In this document: positions 25,079-37,949 of the stretch, in pieces
Position numbering within the stretch: position 1 is the stretch's first letter
How the letters are laid out: the number at the start of each line of letters is the position of its first letter
Assembly (NCBI GenBank): GCA_038501625.1
Contig: JAZAYU010000011.1
Coordinates: 8,936,849-9,000,848 of the forward strand
Length of the DNA: 64,000 nt
From: Corbicula japonica
Taxonomy: Eukaryota; Mollusca; Bivalvia; Venerida; Cyrenidae
Reading direction: 5' to 3'
Position numbers and translations under genes: made by a program
The notes under the pieces: model-generated
Databases searched by the model: none
What the model was told of the DNA's origin: nothing
What the model saw: only the letters and a program-made list of their open reading frames with translations

Positions 25079-25274
25079 CAGGGCTCTCACTAGAGAGAGA
25101 CTTGAAGGAATTAGTCTCATCAAAAGTGACCAGACTTCTCTCTTTGTTGAGCTTTGTTAGAAGTCATTTTGTATTTACGATATAGGGAAAGAAAGCTGTT
25201 GACTTCAAACTTCTCCATAATGCAGTAAATTATGACAGAACTCTCCCTGATTTGCAAGTCTGGTGAGAGCCCTG
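25079..25274. mobile_element. 196-bp TIR MITE (CAGGG termini)
   Basis: The ends CAGGGCTCTCAC and GTGAGAGCCCTG are perfect inverted repeats. TTAATA flanks both sides (25073-25078, 25275-25280). CAGGG ends suggest hAT relatives, but the visible duplication is 6 bp rather than 8. Confidence 0.7.
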
Positions 25275-25279
25275 TTAAT

Positions 25280-28200
25280 AGTCAATTAATAAAATTTAAT
25301 ATACCATTATCCTTCTTCCACTCCTCTTCCAATTTCATGCTTTTTGAACCAGAGATGGCACATTTCTTTCATTTGATTTTATCACTGAAATTAACAAACA
25401 CAAAATTGCAAGGGTACAAGTTAGGATTTCTTAAAAACCTGAAATCCTGAAAATTTATTTAGGGTAAATGAAGAAAATCAATCATTTTTAGACACACAAA
25501 AACCTGATTTTCAGGCAAACGCACCCATGAAATAATAACAATTATTTTGATCTTTGCTCAAATTACAAATATTCTTTATAATAACTTATTTTATTTTTTA
25601 AGTGAGTGATCATAACAATTAGTTTACTCTCATTTTGTACTTTGCTAGAATGGTCTTTCTTCAGATTGTTTCTATTCTGCATTGAAATCCATTCAGTCTG
25701 AGGTGTGAGGTGTATCTACAAAATGTCACCCACAATCTTTTGGACTGTGAAAAATGTTTTTCCTTTAGTTGCTGTGAAAAAGAGTGCTGTCATTTGTTTT
25801 GTAGTTAAAATGCCTGTTCCAACAGCCGTTCAAGAAAATTTCATAAAGTTATATTGATTAACTGTTGATTAACTGAATTAAGTATTGATATTGTTTCATC
25901 ACTGCCAGAGTTATTATGTGTTTCCTTCTTTTGAAAAAATAAAATATGGATCCAGGCATGTCACTTTAAAATTAACCAAAAAGTACATGTATCAGACTGC
26001 AAAAAGTCAAAAATGTGTTGACTGCTCTTATAAACTGGTCAAATTTGGTTATCACTAAAATTCACAAAGTGGGTTCCTTTTCAAATAACTACCGGTAATT
26101 TATTTTACATTGCTGATCAGAATTCAAGTCTGGGTAAAAATCATAGAATGAAATAGACATAAAATTAATGTCTTAAGTAGTTTTGGTTTATTTTACCTTA
26201 AAAACAATTTGTAATGGAAGGATTAATAAATGAATACTTGTTGCATCAAAATTATTGAACTGAAACACTGTGTAAACCTAGGTTCACTTCAATACTTAAT
26301 ACTGGTGTAACATGAAAAGGGAGACAATATATTCATTTTAAAATTTGGCACATGTTTGTAGTGAACAAAATGTATATCTTTGGTTTTCATTTCATAATTT
26401 ATTGTCACTTTGTTAGGCAATTCTACTATTAACAAGACTTAATTTAACACTATGAAACTAATTTGAGTTATTTATCAAATTACAGGAACCTGAATTTCCA
26501 TCAGAAAATATTCAGATAGGAAAAAATATTACATTTTCCCAATGTAACGGATTTGTACCCCACCCATTAACATGTTAAAATAATTTACCAGTTGCAATGT
26601 TGACAGCGTTATCACAGCTCAAGCATTACAAAGAAACTAAAATATACTGTTTAAAATAATTACATCTCCTAAACAGTAATTCTGGATTTAACTCAAACAT
26701 TATTTTCTACCTTCACTTTTGTTGTCCACTTCATTGCATGACGTCAAACAGTTCTATACCGCTTCAAATGGTTCAAATGGTTGATACATGTCTGACCAGA
26801 ACCAAAAATCATCTAAACCTGTTTATGAATAATTAAATCAATTAATAAATACTTAATTCTTTCTTCCGGGATGCAAAATTTACCTGAAATGCATTTAAGA
26901 GATACTATTAAATAAATATTGTGAAGTTCCCATTTCTGTATAAACTTGAATCCCTGAGGTGCTACTCTTTTTCTTCTTATGGTTTTCCCTGGGTTATTAA
27001 TTTTGAGAATATCTATTGGAATGGAGTGTAAGACAAAACTGAAAGTAGGAAAAACTTCTGATAGCGGATTTCATAAGGTCTACATATAACACGCAATTAT
27101 TGAAAACATTAGATTTTCATTTCTTTGAAATTTTATACTTCAGAAAATCTTGTGTCAACTATGTAGCTGGTTACGGTGTGGAAATGGGTTAGATCTGGAT
27201 ATTTTCTGATGGAAATTCAGGCTCTTATGATCAAATGCATAAAATGCATTTATTAATATATCTGTTAAATCAATTCATGTATGATTTTTAAATTACTTTA
27301 AACATAATTTTCAATAGATCAAAATGTTATAAAAATCATTGTGAATCAGATGCTTTATGTTTTACTTTAAAGCATTCAAATGGGAATATAATTCTTACAC
27401 GAGTGACGATATTTTACCAAGTTATTCGTTAATCGTACAAAATCCAACTTTTTTCAATGCAATACATTGAAATAATTTGATTACTTACATCTCTACAAGG
27501 TTCCACAATTAATATCCACAATGATTAGGGCCCTAAATTAAAAAAGTTTCGCTTAGCCCTACGGTCGATTTTGAGACTCCTACTTTCATTTTGGAGAGTG
27601 CATTTATTAATTAAATGACGTAACCGTTCAATAAAACCCAAAGAGCCAAAATCACGTTTACTGCGGTATAGTCTTTCGAATCTAAATTTTCAAGTTTTAC
27701 AATGATTTTGTAACGTAGGCTACCATTCGAAAACCACCAAATCCACCTCCATATGAATAATTCTATTTACAAAGAGAACTTCTATTGTCAATATACATTC
27801 AAATATAACCTGGGTGTTATAAAAACATTGCATCACGAAAATAACTCGATAAATACTCACTGTTCATTTGATTACGATGTATTTTTCGTCTTCACCGAAC
27901 GTTGTCGAATCCAATATGGCGTTCCGCCATCAGGTATTCATGCGCGTTCATGACTCAAAATCTTGTCGAACGTTCCACGAGTTAAATTTCTTCAAATATT
28001 GATTGATTCCATATTTTTTAATATAAATTTTATCGTTTTGCACAGAATTACAAAATTGACCGCTTTGTAGCATTGACTTACTTTTTGAAACTAAGAACTA
28101 TATTCTAGGGTAGCAAGCATACATTCTATGGTAGCATGCAAGTACTGTCGTTACTACAATGAAATAAAGAAGGAGTTATGACAGTATTGCATGCAACCCT

Positions 28201-28390
28201 CAAATTGTTAGGTTCATAGTAAAGCAAAAACGATTGTCGAAAATTGGTTTTCACTGAGTCTGCCGACTCAAAAATGTCTTGCCACTGAACTTTCCAAGGC
28301 AGTAACACCTCAGGTTGTCTTGTTTATTACTTGTTTGTGGTGTCAAATTTTAATTAATCATTTAATAAACCCATGCCCTTTTTCCTCTAC
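25280..28390. other. Gene-free AT-rich stretch
   Basis: No coding exon, RNA gene or transposon terminus could be supported. Short open frames here show no protein-like composition. Confidence 0.4.
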
Positions 28391-28396
28391 TTTTTG

Positions 28397-28838
28397 GCCG
28401 CGTGGGGAGGCTGTTTTCTGGGTGTGACAATTCCTGACACATGCAATATTTCACTTTTATTTGAACACGTGACCACGATTTATATAGAATGCATATTTTT
28501 CTCGGCTATATCCGGCAAGGTGGGCAGTATTAAGGATGTCTATAAAATTTGTACCTATCTACTTACGTTAAAAGTCGATTATTCAGGCCCAGTTGTACAT
28601 CCGACGGTTTGTTTGAACTGACTTGGAAACCTAGCCTAAAATTGCACTAGAGACTAAAAACATTTATGACAGCTATATGTAAAATCTAAATAGGGGTAAA
28701 TTGTCATTCCTTATTTTTTAAAATATAGAAATATTTGAACAAAACATTATACACATTGAAATATATAGTCAAAATATAAAAAAGTGAAATATGCATATCT
28801 GGAACAGCCACACTCAGAAAACAGCCTCCCCACGCAGC
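28397..28838. mobile_element. TIR/foldback element inside repeat R copy 3
   Basis: GCGTGGGGAGGCTGTTTTCT at the left is repeated inverted at 28809-28838 (AGAAAACAGCCTCCCCACGC), giving arms of about 28 bp. Repeat R sequence lies inside and to the right (28490-29030: TTAAGGATGTCTATAAAATT, GTGTCTTCCATTCTCTA). Confidence 0.5.
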
Positions 28839-29039
28839 GAAATAAAGAGAGAAGGAAAGAGTGCATGTGTTTATAAGAATATTAATTTAAAATAAGACAC
28901 CAAAGACCACAAAGGCTGTAAAACGTATGAAAACCTTGCCACATGCTTATCAATGTAAGTTACCTGAAGGACTTAGTGATGTGTCTTCCATTCTCTAAAA
29001 ATCAATGCTTGTGTGCAAGTGTTAAGACATCATAGGATT

Positions 29040-31180
29040 ATCAATAAACCAAATAATGATCTTAGAACATGTAATATTCTGAGACTCATAAGAATGGCTT
29101 TTTGCAAGGTGTTCGTGTGAGTTGATTTACACAATGAACATTTTTGTTTCGTCATCAGGCCACTTCTTTTATATAAAATGGTTTACAAAACCGGCGGACC
29201 TATTTTTTAAAGAAATTGAAAAAAAATAAAATCGAAATCGACGATTTTTTTTCATTAATAATTTCCGGCCCTATGGAAACGAGTCGAAAACTATCGAAAC
29301 AAATCCAGTTTTGCTTGTTTTTATATAAATAGGCCGCGTTTTAAACGCGCCCTCGAAATAGGTAGACGGGTTTTATGTCTCAGAGATACTCCACGAAATC
29401 GGGTATCGGCTATAAGAATATATCGTCAAATGGGGTACGATTTTCAAACACAAAACCATTTCCTATACAAGCAATGTAAATTTTATCTATCATGTGTATC
29501 GGACAAGAGAATATATCGCCAAATCGAATAGAAAATTTGCAAATTGTCTTGCCAAAACTTTCATCGCCTGTTTACAGGAAGGACACCGGATGAACCGTTT
29601 ATCGTCCGTATCAAAGCTTATGTCACATTTAATATTTGTCTATTGTCAGCTGATAATCCAATTAAATTTTCTCGGCAGCGATGAACATGAACAGTGAAGC
29701 CTCCGGGCAAACAAACTGTAACCTGTCATAATTTTTAAACAGATTACTCAATCAGGCGTTACAAAAAACACAGCAACCTATGCCTATCGAGACGTAATTG
29801 GTACATGTACTTACAATAATCCACGTTCAAGTTCCATTGTCTCTTTTTAATTATCACATAATCCGCACAATTCAAAAACAAACAAAAAATAATTTTCTCA
29901 AACATGTTTTACAATCACTCATAAATTTATGTACATTTCTTTGATCCGCCTTCCATGTTAATTTCATACGGAGACAGAATTTGATTGACAGTCAGTATTG
30001 AGTTAAACGTTGATACCAACCGTCTTTGAAATGCAACTTAAAAGGGAATTGTCGGCTCGTATTAAGACTGTGTTGTTTTATCGGCACTGCTTTGAAATCG
30101 TTTGATCTACAAGAAGTGTGTACGTGACATTCGACATTTTTAGCTGGGTAAAATTGGTTGATGATGCAATAATTCTGAAATATGATACTTGAGATAAAAT
30201 TGGGACGTAATTTATTTTGGAATATGTTCGCATTGGTTAGTGTTTTAATACTTATTTTACATTCACGTTGTAAATGTCGCGGTGTCATAATTTAATTTGA
30301 AACTTTTATTTTGTAGCAGAGCGTGACAGAAGGGTCTGTTAATCCATTAATAAAAATATAAATAATGCATATTTGTCACGAGTATTGCCCAGAACACGAT
30401 CTATCTGACCTCCCTTGTCAACAAATATATGCAGATTCAATGATAATCATTACCAGACTTTCAGTTTTGTTTCTGTAGAATTAAATTGTTTTGACTGTTA
30501 TATAGTAGTTAATGCTGTCAGACTAATATTAAGACTAGATGTGGAAATTTTTTTTTATTTTTTTTTCGACCGCCTTACGGACACTTTGACCAAAAATTTT
30601 TGTAAACCATAAAATAAAAAAGGAGTGGCCTCAACAAGCAGTCCTTAGCTTTCCTGCTTATATGAGTGGATAAGTGTGTAACTGTACATATTTATGGCTA
30701 CTTTACACCGTTTTCACTAGCAAACTAAAGGTGTTATTTCGTTTGCAGACTTACAATGTATATAGTGAAACTAGCATACAACCTTTTGTTTTGTTTTAAT
30801 GTAAAGCGCAATAAAAAATTTATTATTTTTGCGCTATATAAATGCATTGTATTTGTATTTTCTATTCTATTGGTGCAAAAGGAAATTTTTGTTTATTATC
30901 AACACACATATGAGTTTTGTAATTTTTATTAATACAGGTGCCAGCACTCTGTAAAAACATTTTATAATTTTATTATATAGCTTATTTACAAGGGCACTAT
31001 ATATTACATCCATAATAAACAACTGTTAATTGAGTAGGGCCTGGCCATGATATGTGAAATCCTCACATGATCTTCACTACTTTACCATGCAAGAGTTTTC
31101 AACACATCTCTTTAGTCGTAGATCAAAAGCATATCTGTCAGCGTTTATTTTCTTGTGAGCATTTTTGTTCCTTTAATTCC
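29040..31180. other. Gene-free stretch downstream of the ICAP1-like gene
   Basis: No exon is recognised. A polyadenylation signal for the minus-strand ICAP1-like gene lies at 31144-31149, so most of this stretch is outside the transcript. Confidence 0.45.
31144..31149 (-). terminator. Polyadenylation signal of the ICAP1-like gene
   Basis: AATAAA on the minus strand, 33 nt beyond the stop codon of exon 5, implies a very short 3' UTR. Confidence 0.6.
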
Positions 31181-31182
31181 TT

Positions 31183-31251
31183 TCACCCAGTCTTCTCTGT
31201 GATCCTATCAAACATACTGCTCACATTTTTACAAACCATCTGAGCTTGCTC
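31183..31251 (-). CDS. ITGB1BP1: ICAP1-like exon 5 (stop)
   Basis: Acceptor CTACATTTTAG, 22 codons EQAQMVCKNVSSMFDRITEK-TG then TGA. It encodes the C-terminal PTB helix. Confidence 0.82.
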   Translation of the reverse strand, partial: EQAQMVCKNVSSMFDRITEKTG

Positions 31252-34200
31252 CTAAAATGTAGAAAAAATCCCTGATTGAATACTGGGATATGATACATGT
31301 CATGCACTGTTTACAAGTTTAGCTAGTAAATGCAATTGATAACAAGAGGGCCATGATGGCCCTATTTCGCTCACCTGAGTACAAAAGTACTCTCAGCTTC
31401 TGGTTTCAGACAAGAAGAGTTTTAAAGTTTTGCCTATACAAGTCTATGTAAAATTAAGTGACCCCTGGGGCGGGGCCAATTTTGACCCCAGGAAAGTAAT
31501 ATGAAAAATCTTTGTAGAGTTCCAATAGAGGATGCTAAATGCCAAATATCTAAGCTCTAGGCCTTGTGGTTTCAGACAAGAAGATTTTTAAAGTTTTTCA
31601 TATATAAATCTATATAAAATGAAGTGACCCCTGCGGCAGGGCCAATTTTGACCCCAGGGAAATCATTTGAACAATCTTTGTATAGTTCCACTAGAGAGTG
31701 CTAAATGCCAAATATCTAAGCTCTAGGCCTTGTGGTTTCAGACAAGAAGATTTTTAAAGTTTTTCTTAAATAAGTCTATGTAAAATGAAGTGACCCCTGG
31801 GGCGGGGCCAATTTTGACCCCAGGGAAATAATTTGAACAATCCTTGAAGAGTTCCACTAGAGGGTGCTAAATGCCAAATATCTAAGCTCTAGGCCTTGTG
31901 GTTTCAGACAAGAAGATTTTTAAAGTTTTTCCTATATAAGTCTATACAAAATGAAGTGACCTCTGGGGCGGGGCCAATTTTGACCCCAGGGGAATAATTT
32001 GAACAATCTTTGTAGAGTTCCACTAGAGGATGCTAAATGCCAAATATCTCAGCTCTAGGCCTTGTGGTTTCAGACAAGAAGATTTTTAAAGTTTTTCCTA
32101 TATAAGTCTATGTAAAATGAAGTGACCCCTGGGGCGGGGCCAATTTTGACCCCAGGGAAATAATTTGAACAAACTTTGTAGAGTTCCACTAGAGGATGCA
32201 AAATGCCAAATATCTAAGCTCTAGGCCTTGTGGTTTCAGACAAGAAGATTTTTAAAGTTTTTCCTATACAATTCTTTATAAAATGAAGTGACCCCTGGGG
32301 CGGGGCCAATTTTGACCCCTGGGAAATAATTTGAACAATCTTTGTAGAGTTCCACTAGAGGATGCTAAATGCCAAATATCTAAGCTCTAGGCCTTGTGGT
32401 TTCAGACAAGAAGATTTTTAAAGCCTTTCCTATATAAGTCTATATAAAATGAAGTGACCCCTGGGGCGGGGCCAATTTTGACCCCAGGGAAATAATTTGA
32501 ACAATCTTTGTAGAGTTCCACTAGAGGGTGCTAAATGCCAAATATCTAAGCTCTATGCCTTGTGGTTTCAGACAAGAAGATTTTTTAAGTTTTTCCTATA
32601 TAAGTCTATGTAAAATGAAGTGACCCCCGGGGCGGGGCCAATTTCGACCCCAGGGAAATAATTTGAACAATCTTTGTAGAGTTCCACTAGAGGATGCTAA
32701 ATGCCAAATATCTAAGCTCTAGGCCTTGTGGTTTCAGACAAGAAGATTTTTAAAGTTTTTCCTATATAAGTCTTTGTAAAATGAAGTGACCCCTGGGGCG
32801 GGGCCAATTCTGACCCCAGGGAAATAATTTGAATAATCTTTGTAGAGCTCCACTAGAGGATGCTAAATGCCAAATATCTAAGCTCTAGGCCTTGTGGTTT
32901 CAGACAAGAAGATTTTTAAAGTTTTTCCTTTCGGTTGCCATGGTTACCAGAGTTCTGCATGGAATTGATTTCTTTGAACAACTTTGGAAGAGCTTCATGC
33001 AAGGAACATCCGTGGCAAGTTTCATCAAAATTGGCCAAGCCGTTTCAGAGAAGAAGTCGATTGAAGCAATTGTTGACGACGGACGACGGACGACGGACAT
33101 CAGACGGTCACAAAAGCTCACCCTGTCACTTTGTGACAGGTGAGCTAAAAACACATTAAACACAGCTTTACTTCCGGCTTGCATTTACATTAAGTCTAAT
33201 AAGCACCAGTACACACTAAAACCAAACAAAGAGTAACCTCAAATAAGCACTAAACGTGTGGCAATGAATCAAGACTTAAATACAGTAAGCACTGAAACAT
33301 ATTTGCATTGAGAAAAGACTAACATAATAATTGCAGAGTGTGGCAGACTTTAAAAAGAGACTTACATAATACAAAGCACTTTAAAACACAGGCTCCATGA
33401 ACTTAACTCAGCCTGTCACTTTAACCTTTATGAACTAAACAATAGCTGACCTCAAACAAGCACTAAAGCACATCGACACTGACCAAAGACATTAGACAAG
33501 CACTAAAACACAGGCACTGGCCACAGACTTAACTCAGACAATCACAAGAACACATATGCATTGAAAACACTTACCTCAGAAAATCACTGGTACATGAAGG
33601 CTCTAAACAAAGGTAGTGCTCACAGACTTTCCTCAGACATGCACTGGAACACAAAGGCAATGATACAGACTTACCTCAGACAAGCAACTAGAACATAAGT
33701 ACCAAGTACCATATACAGACTAACCTCAGGCAAACACTGAAACACTATATGTGGAATAAACACAGACTTACCTCTGGAAGATGCAGGCACCATACACTTA
33801 CACACCTCTGACAAGCACTGGAACAGATATAGACTGAACACAGACTTGTTTCAGACAAACAATGAAACACATAGAAACTGCTCTAAGATTTACCTCAGAC
33901 AAGCACTGGAACACTAAGGTACCTAACATAAGAAAGGCACTGGAACATATAAGCAATGAACACAGACTTAACTCAGGCACTGGAACACTTCGGAATTGAA
34001 CACAGACTTGCCTCAGGCACTAGAACACAGGCACTGAATACAGACTAACATCAGGCACTGGAACACAATGCACTGAACACAGACTTACCTCAGAAAAGGA
34101 CTGAAACACATAGGAACTGAACACAGACTTACCTCAGACAAGCACTGGAACACGCAGGCACTGAACACAGACTTACCTCAGACAAGCACTGGAACATGTA

Positions 34201-37200
34201 GGCACTGAACACAGACTTACCTCAGACAAGCACTGGAACACATAGGCACTGAACACAGACTTACCTCAGACAAGCACGGAAACACGTAGGCACTGAACAC
34301 AGACTTACCTCAGACTAGCACTGGAACACGTAGGCACTGAACACAGACTTACCTCAGACAAGCACTGGAACACGTAGGCAATGAACACAGACTTACCTCA
34401 GACAAGCACTGGAACACGTAGGCACTGAACACTGACTTATTGACATTGCCTATTTTAAAGACAACATTGTTGATGCTGCCACCATCACTGTACTGTACAA
34501 CTTGGGCAATAGTGTGAAGAGGATGGCGCTGTAACACTTCCTGTAACACACACAGTAACTGATCTCATACAATAAATATACTCAATATATAACACTATAG
34601 ATAATGCAGTTACAATTTCACAGGAAAACATCAATAAACCACTATATTAAAGTTAAAACAATTGTCTTGTTCAAAATATTCTAAAATTGCCTATAATAGG
34701 CACATTTGTAAGAAATTGTCAATTACCTGAGCTTTTAAATCAAGGACTTTAATACCATGTTTAGACACAGTTATCTTCACTTTATCATCATCTTGGGCTG
34801 TTATTGGTAACTTTCCTTCTATCTGAAATGTTTACACATATTATGACAGCAACAACTGCATTTTTAACCCTTTACTACATTGGCATCAGGCTTGTATCTC
34901 AAGTGTAACCAATGCAGATCCTGATCAGACATCATATTTGTGCAGTCTGATAAGGATCTTCACTAGTCTGTTTGCTTTTTGGTAAAAAATAATCTAATGG
35001 ATCTTTAGAAGACCAGAGAAGATCCTGATCAGACTGCACAGATTGAGCTTAATCAAATCATTTTCCACTATTAACTGACTTCAACAGTCAATATCGCATT
35101 TAGCTTAACAGGGGAAGTTACTCTCTTTCATATAAATGCTGCACAGTACTCAAACAAATCAATCAATGCAAAAAATAGTAACTATCAGACATATGTGGTT
35201 GCCATATTTTACATGTTTGTCAAGTGGATCAAAGGAATGCAGTACATAATATATATATATATATATACATGTATATACTTTTTCTGAACACGAGCACTGC
35301 TAAGAGGTTGCATTAAATGCCCATCTGGACAGCACTGTTTGATTCATTAGTGATCATCCTGGCAATAAGGCCTTTTTTTACAAATTGATTTTGGTGCCTT
35401 TGGGCACAAACGATGATGAGTTATCATGTGGGCAAGATTTCTGTACTTTTTGATGATATGACCTAGACCTTTGACCTAATGAAATTAAAATCAATAAAGG
35501 GATTCTGACAAATAAGTTTTGCAGACTGAAGGCAATCATGTAGACAATTTTTTTTTTGCATAATTTGATACTGTGACCTTTGAGCTAATGACCTCAAAAT
35601 TAACAGGGATCAACCTTGCTTTAAGGGCTTTCCACATACAAGTTTTGGTGACCAAGCTCAAAATTTGTCAAGTTATCATCCAGACAAGTGTCCAGTACAA
35701 ACGGACACAACCATAATGAAAACATGGGTGCAGGAATAGTCGTACCACTACGATCTCGTACCGGGAATACTCGTACCATTTTGGGAATAGTCGTACCATA
35801 TATGAATTGTATAAGGAGTTAGGTAGTGGGTTAAACAGATGTGATAATTAGGTGTTTCCATATAAGTGATGGTATTTACAATTGTCTATTTATGAGATAA
35901 TTGAATGACAAACTGATATAAACAATGAATGGAAGCATACAAATGTAGTTATTATTTCCTCTAAATAAATTAAGATTTTTATTGAAATAATCTTAATATC
36001 AAATTTTTGCAGTGGTCTATTCATGGTAAACTGATATAAAAGATGAATGAAAGCACACAAATGAAGAAAATATTTCATCTAAATAAATTCAAATTTTTAT
36101 TGAAATAATCTTAATTTAAAACTAATATGGAAATAGATCACTCTTTTTTGTATCATTTCCTATTGATTTCAGAATGAAAAATCATTCCTAATTGAAATAT
36201 GATTTTTTTTCAATAATTTTGTTATTTTTTATATCAAACAAATTCATATATATATAAAATAAAAACATTCCTTTTAAATTTAGTTTATAATTTACGATAC
36301 CCGTCAATATCCTGAATGATGCATTTTGAGCATGGAATTTGTTACACAGAGTTCCATATAAAATGTGTGAAATTCCGCATATATTCCTGTGAAATATTTG
36401 ATAGTTATCATTAGATTATGTAATTGTCACTTCTCATTTAAAATTCCTCAATATTTCATAATATTGATTTGGTATTACTCGATCTTCGTTAAATTTAATT
36501 TTGTCATTTTTTTAAATAAAAACTTGTGACTTACATCATTAACTAAAATATTTCTTCAAAATGAATAAAGTCATTACAATTCAATCAAAAATTTATTCTG
36601 TAATTAATTTTTAACAAAATTTACATAAACGAACACGATCTTACATGTATAAGATAATAAAAAATACGATAGAAACGGAAAATACAGCATTGAATGAATA
36701 AAAAATAATACTTATTAAAGGTTTTTGTGATTACATGGCAAACAGTGCAAACAACAGTGAAATCGTGATCAGGACAAAGGATAGTTGATATTTTCTACCA
36801 AGTCATCAATTTAACATCATTAAACAATGTATTTTATATTTGCAGGTTGATGAACCCAGAAGAAATTTATAAAAGGCAGATATATAATATAGTCAGCAAC
36901 ACAGATCTATATATCAGCATATTATATTCAAACTTAATCGAAAAATATCAAATTTAAGTATATGTATCTTCCTTTCCGAAAATTACCTAGTAAACAAAAG
37001 GAAGATTTTAACAACGTACACTTTCCCCAAAAAATCACCAATAGATAAATACAAAATCTTTTATGAAGAAAGAATATGTAGTTAAAGTATTATATACTTG
37101 TAGATATTTGTATCTACCTTTCCGAAAGTCACCAAAACAAATAAAGATTTCAATATTAATTAATGCACATTATTAATCCTAAAAATCACATAAGTTTAAA

Positions 37201-37909
37201 GGTAAAAACGAAATCATATAATAGAATGTGAGTCCCGCTCTGGCTCGCATTAAGTCGGCGATGCCAACCTGAAATAAGATATAAATGACATTATAGGACA
37301 ATGTAATTAAGGGATAATTGTCATATATCAAACACTGACTGGACAATAAAAACAAACAAATTGTCATAAAATTAATTATCATTTTAATACTCAAACACAA
37401 AACAACATATGTTTAAAATATTTAGTTTTTAATCCAGGCCTGCCAAATCTCCGGATTTTATCCGAAATCTCAGGATTTTAAGTTACTTTTCCGGATCTCC
37501 GGATTTATAGTCAAAATCTCCGGAGTTCTACGAAATTGCAAAAAAATATAGATGAATTAAACCTAATTCAAAAGTTGTGCAAAGAACGATATAATTAATC
37601 TACTGCAGTTGCATATTTCCTGTTTATTACGAGATTGCGAGATATCAAGGATGTGGTCAGTGACATGATGCCTCAGTGCCCCTGGCACAACTATACAACA
37701 ACCACGTGTCATAAACTAATCAAGGGCCTCGATGTTACACCTGCCTTTATCTATTTGCTTTGCAGGGTTAACAAGAGATTAAAAAATGAATGATAAAAAT
37801 AGACTAGTCATTTTAAAACCAGTTCTTTAACCATTTCTAAAAAAATCTGGAAAAATTCATTTATAAAATTCTTTGAAGAATATAATTATAAAGAAAAATA
37901 TAGGAACAT

Positions 37910-37949
<40 letters not shown>

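Noticed and set aside
37179..37400. Possible exon after an acceptor (VGIADLMRARAGLTFYY)
   Set aside because: It is isolated inside the Mutator-like element in ICAP1 intron 2, with no partner exon and no recognisable family. It could be a captured fragment but this cannot be supported.
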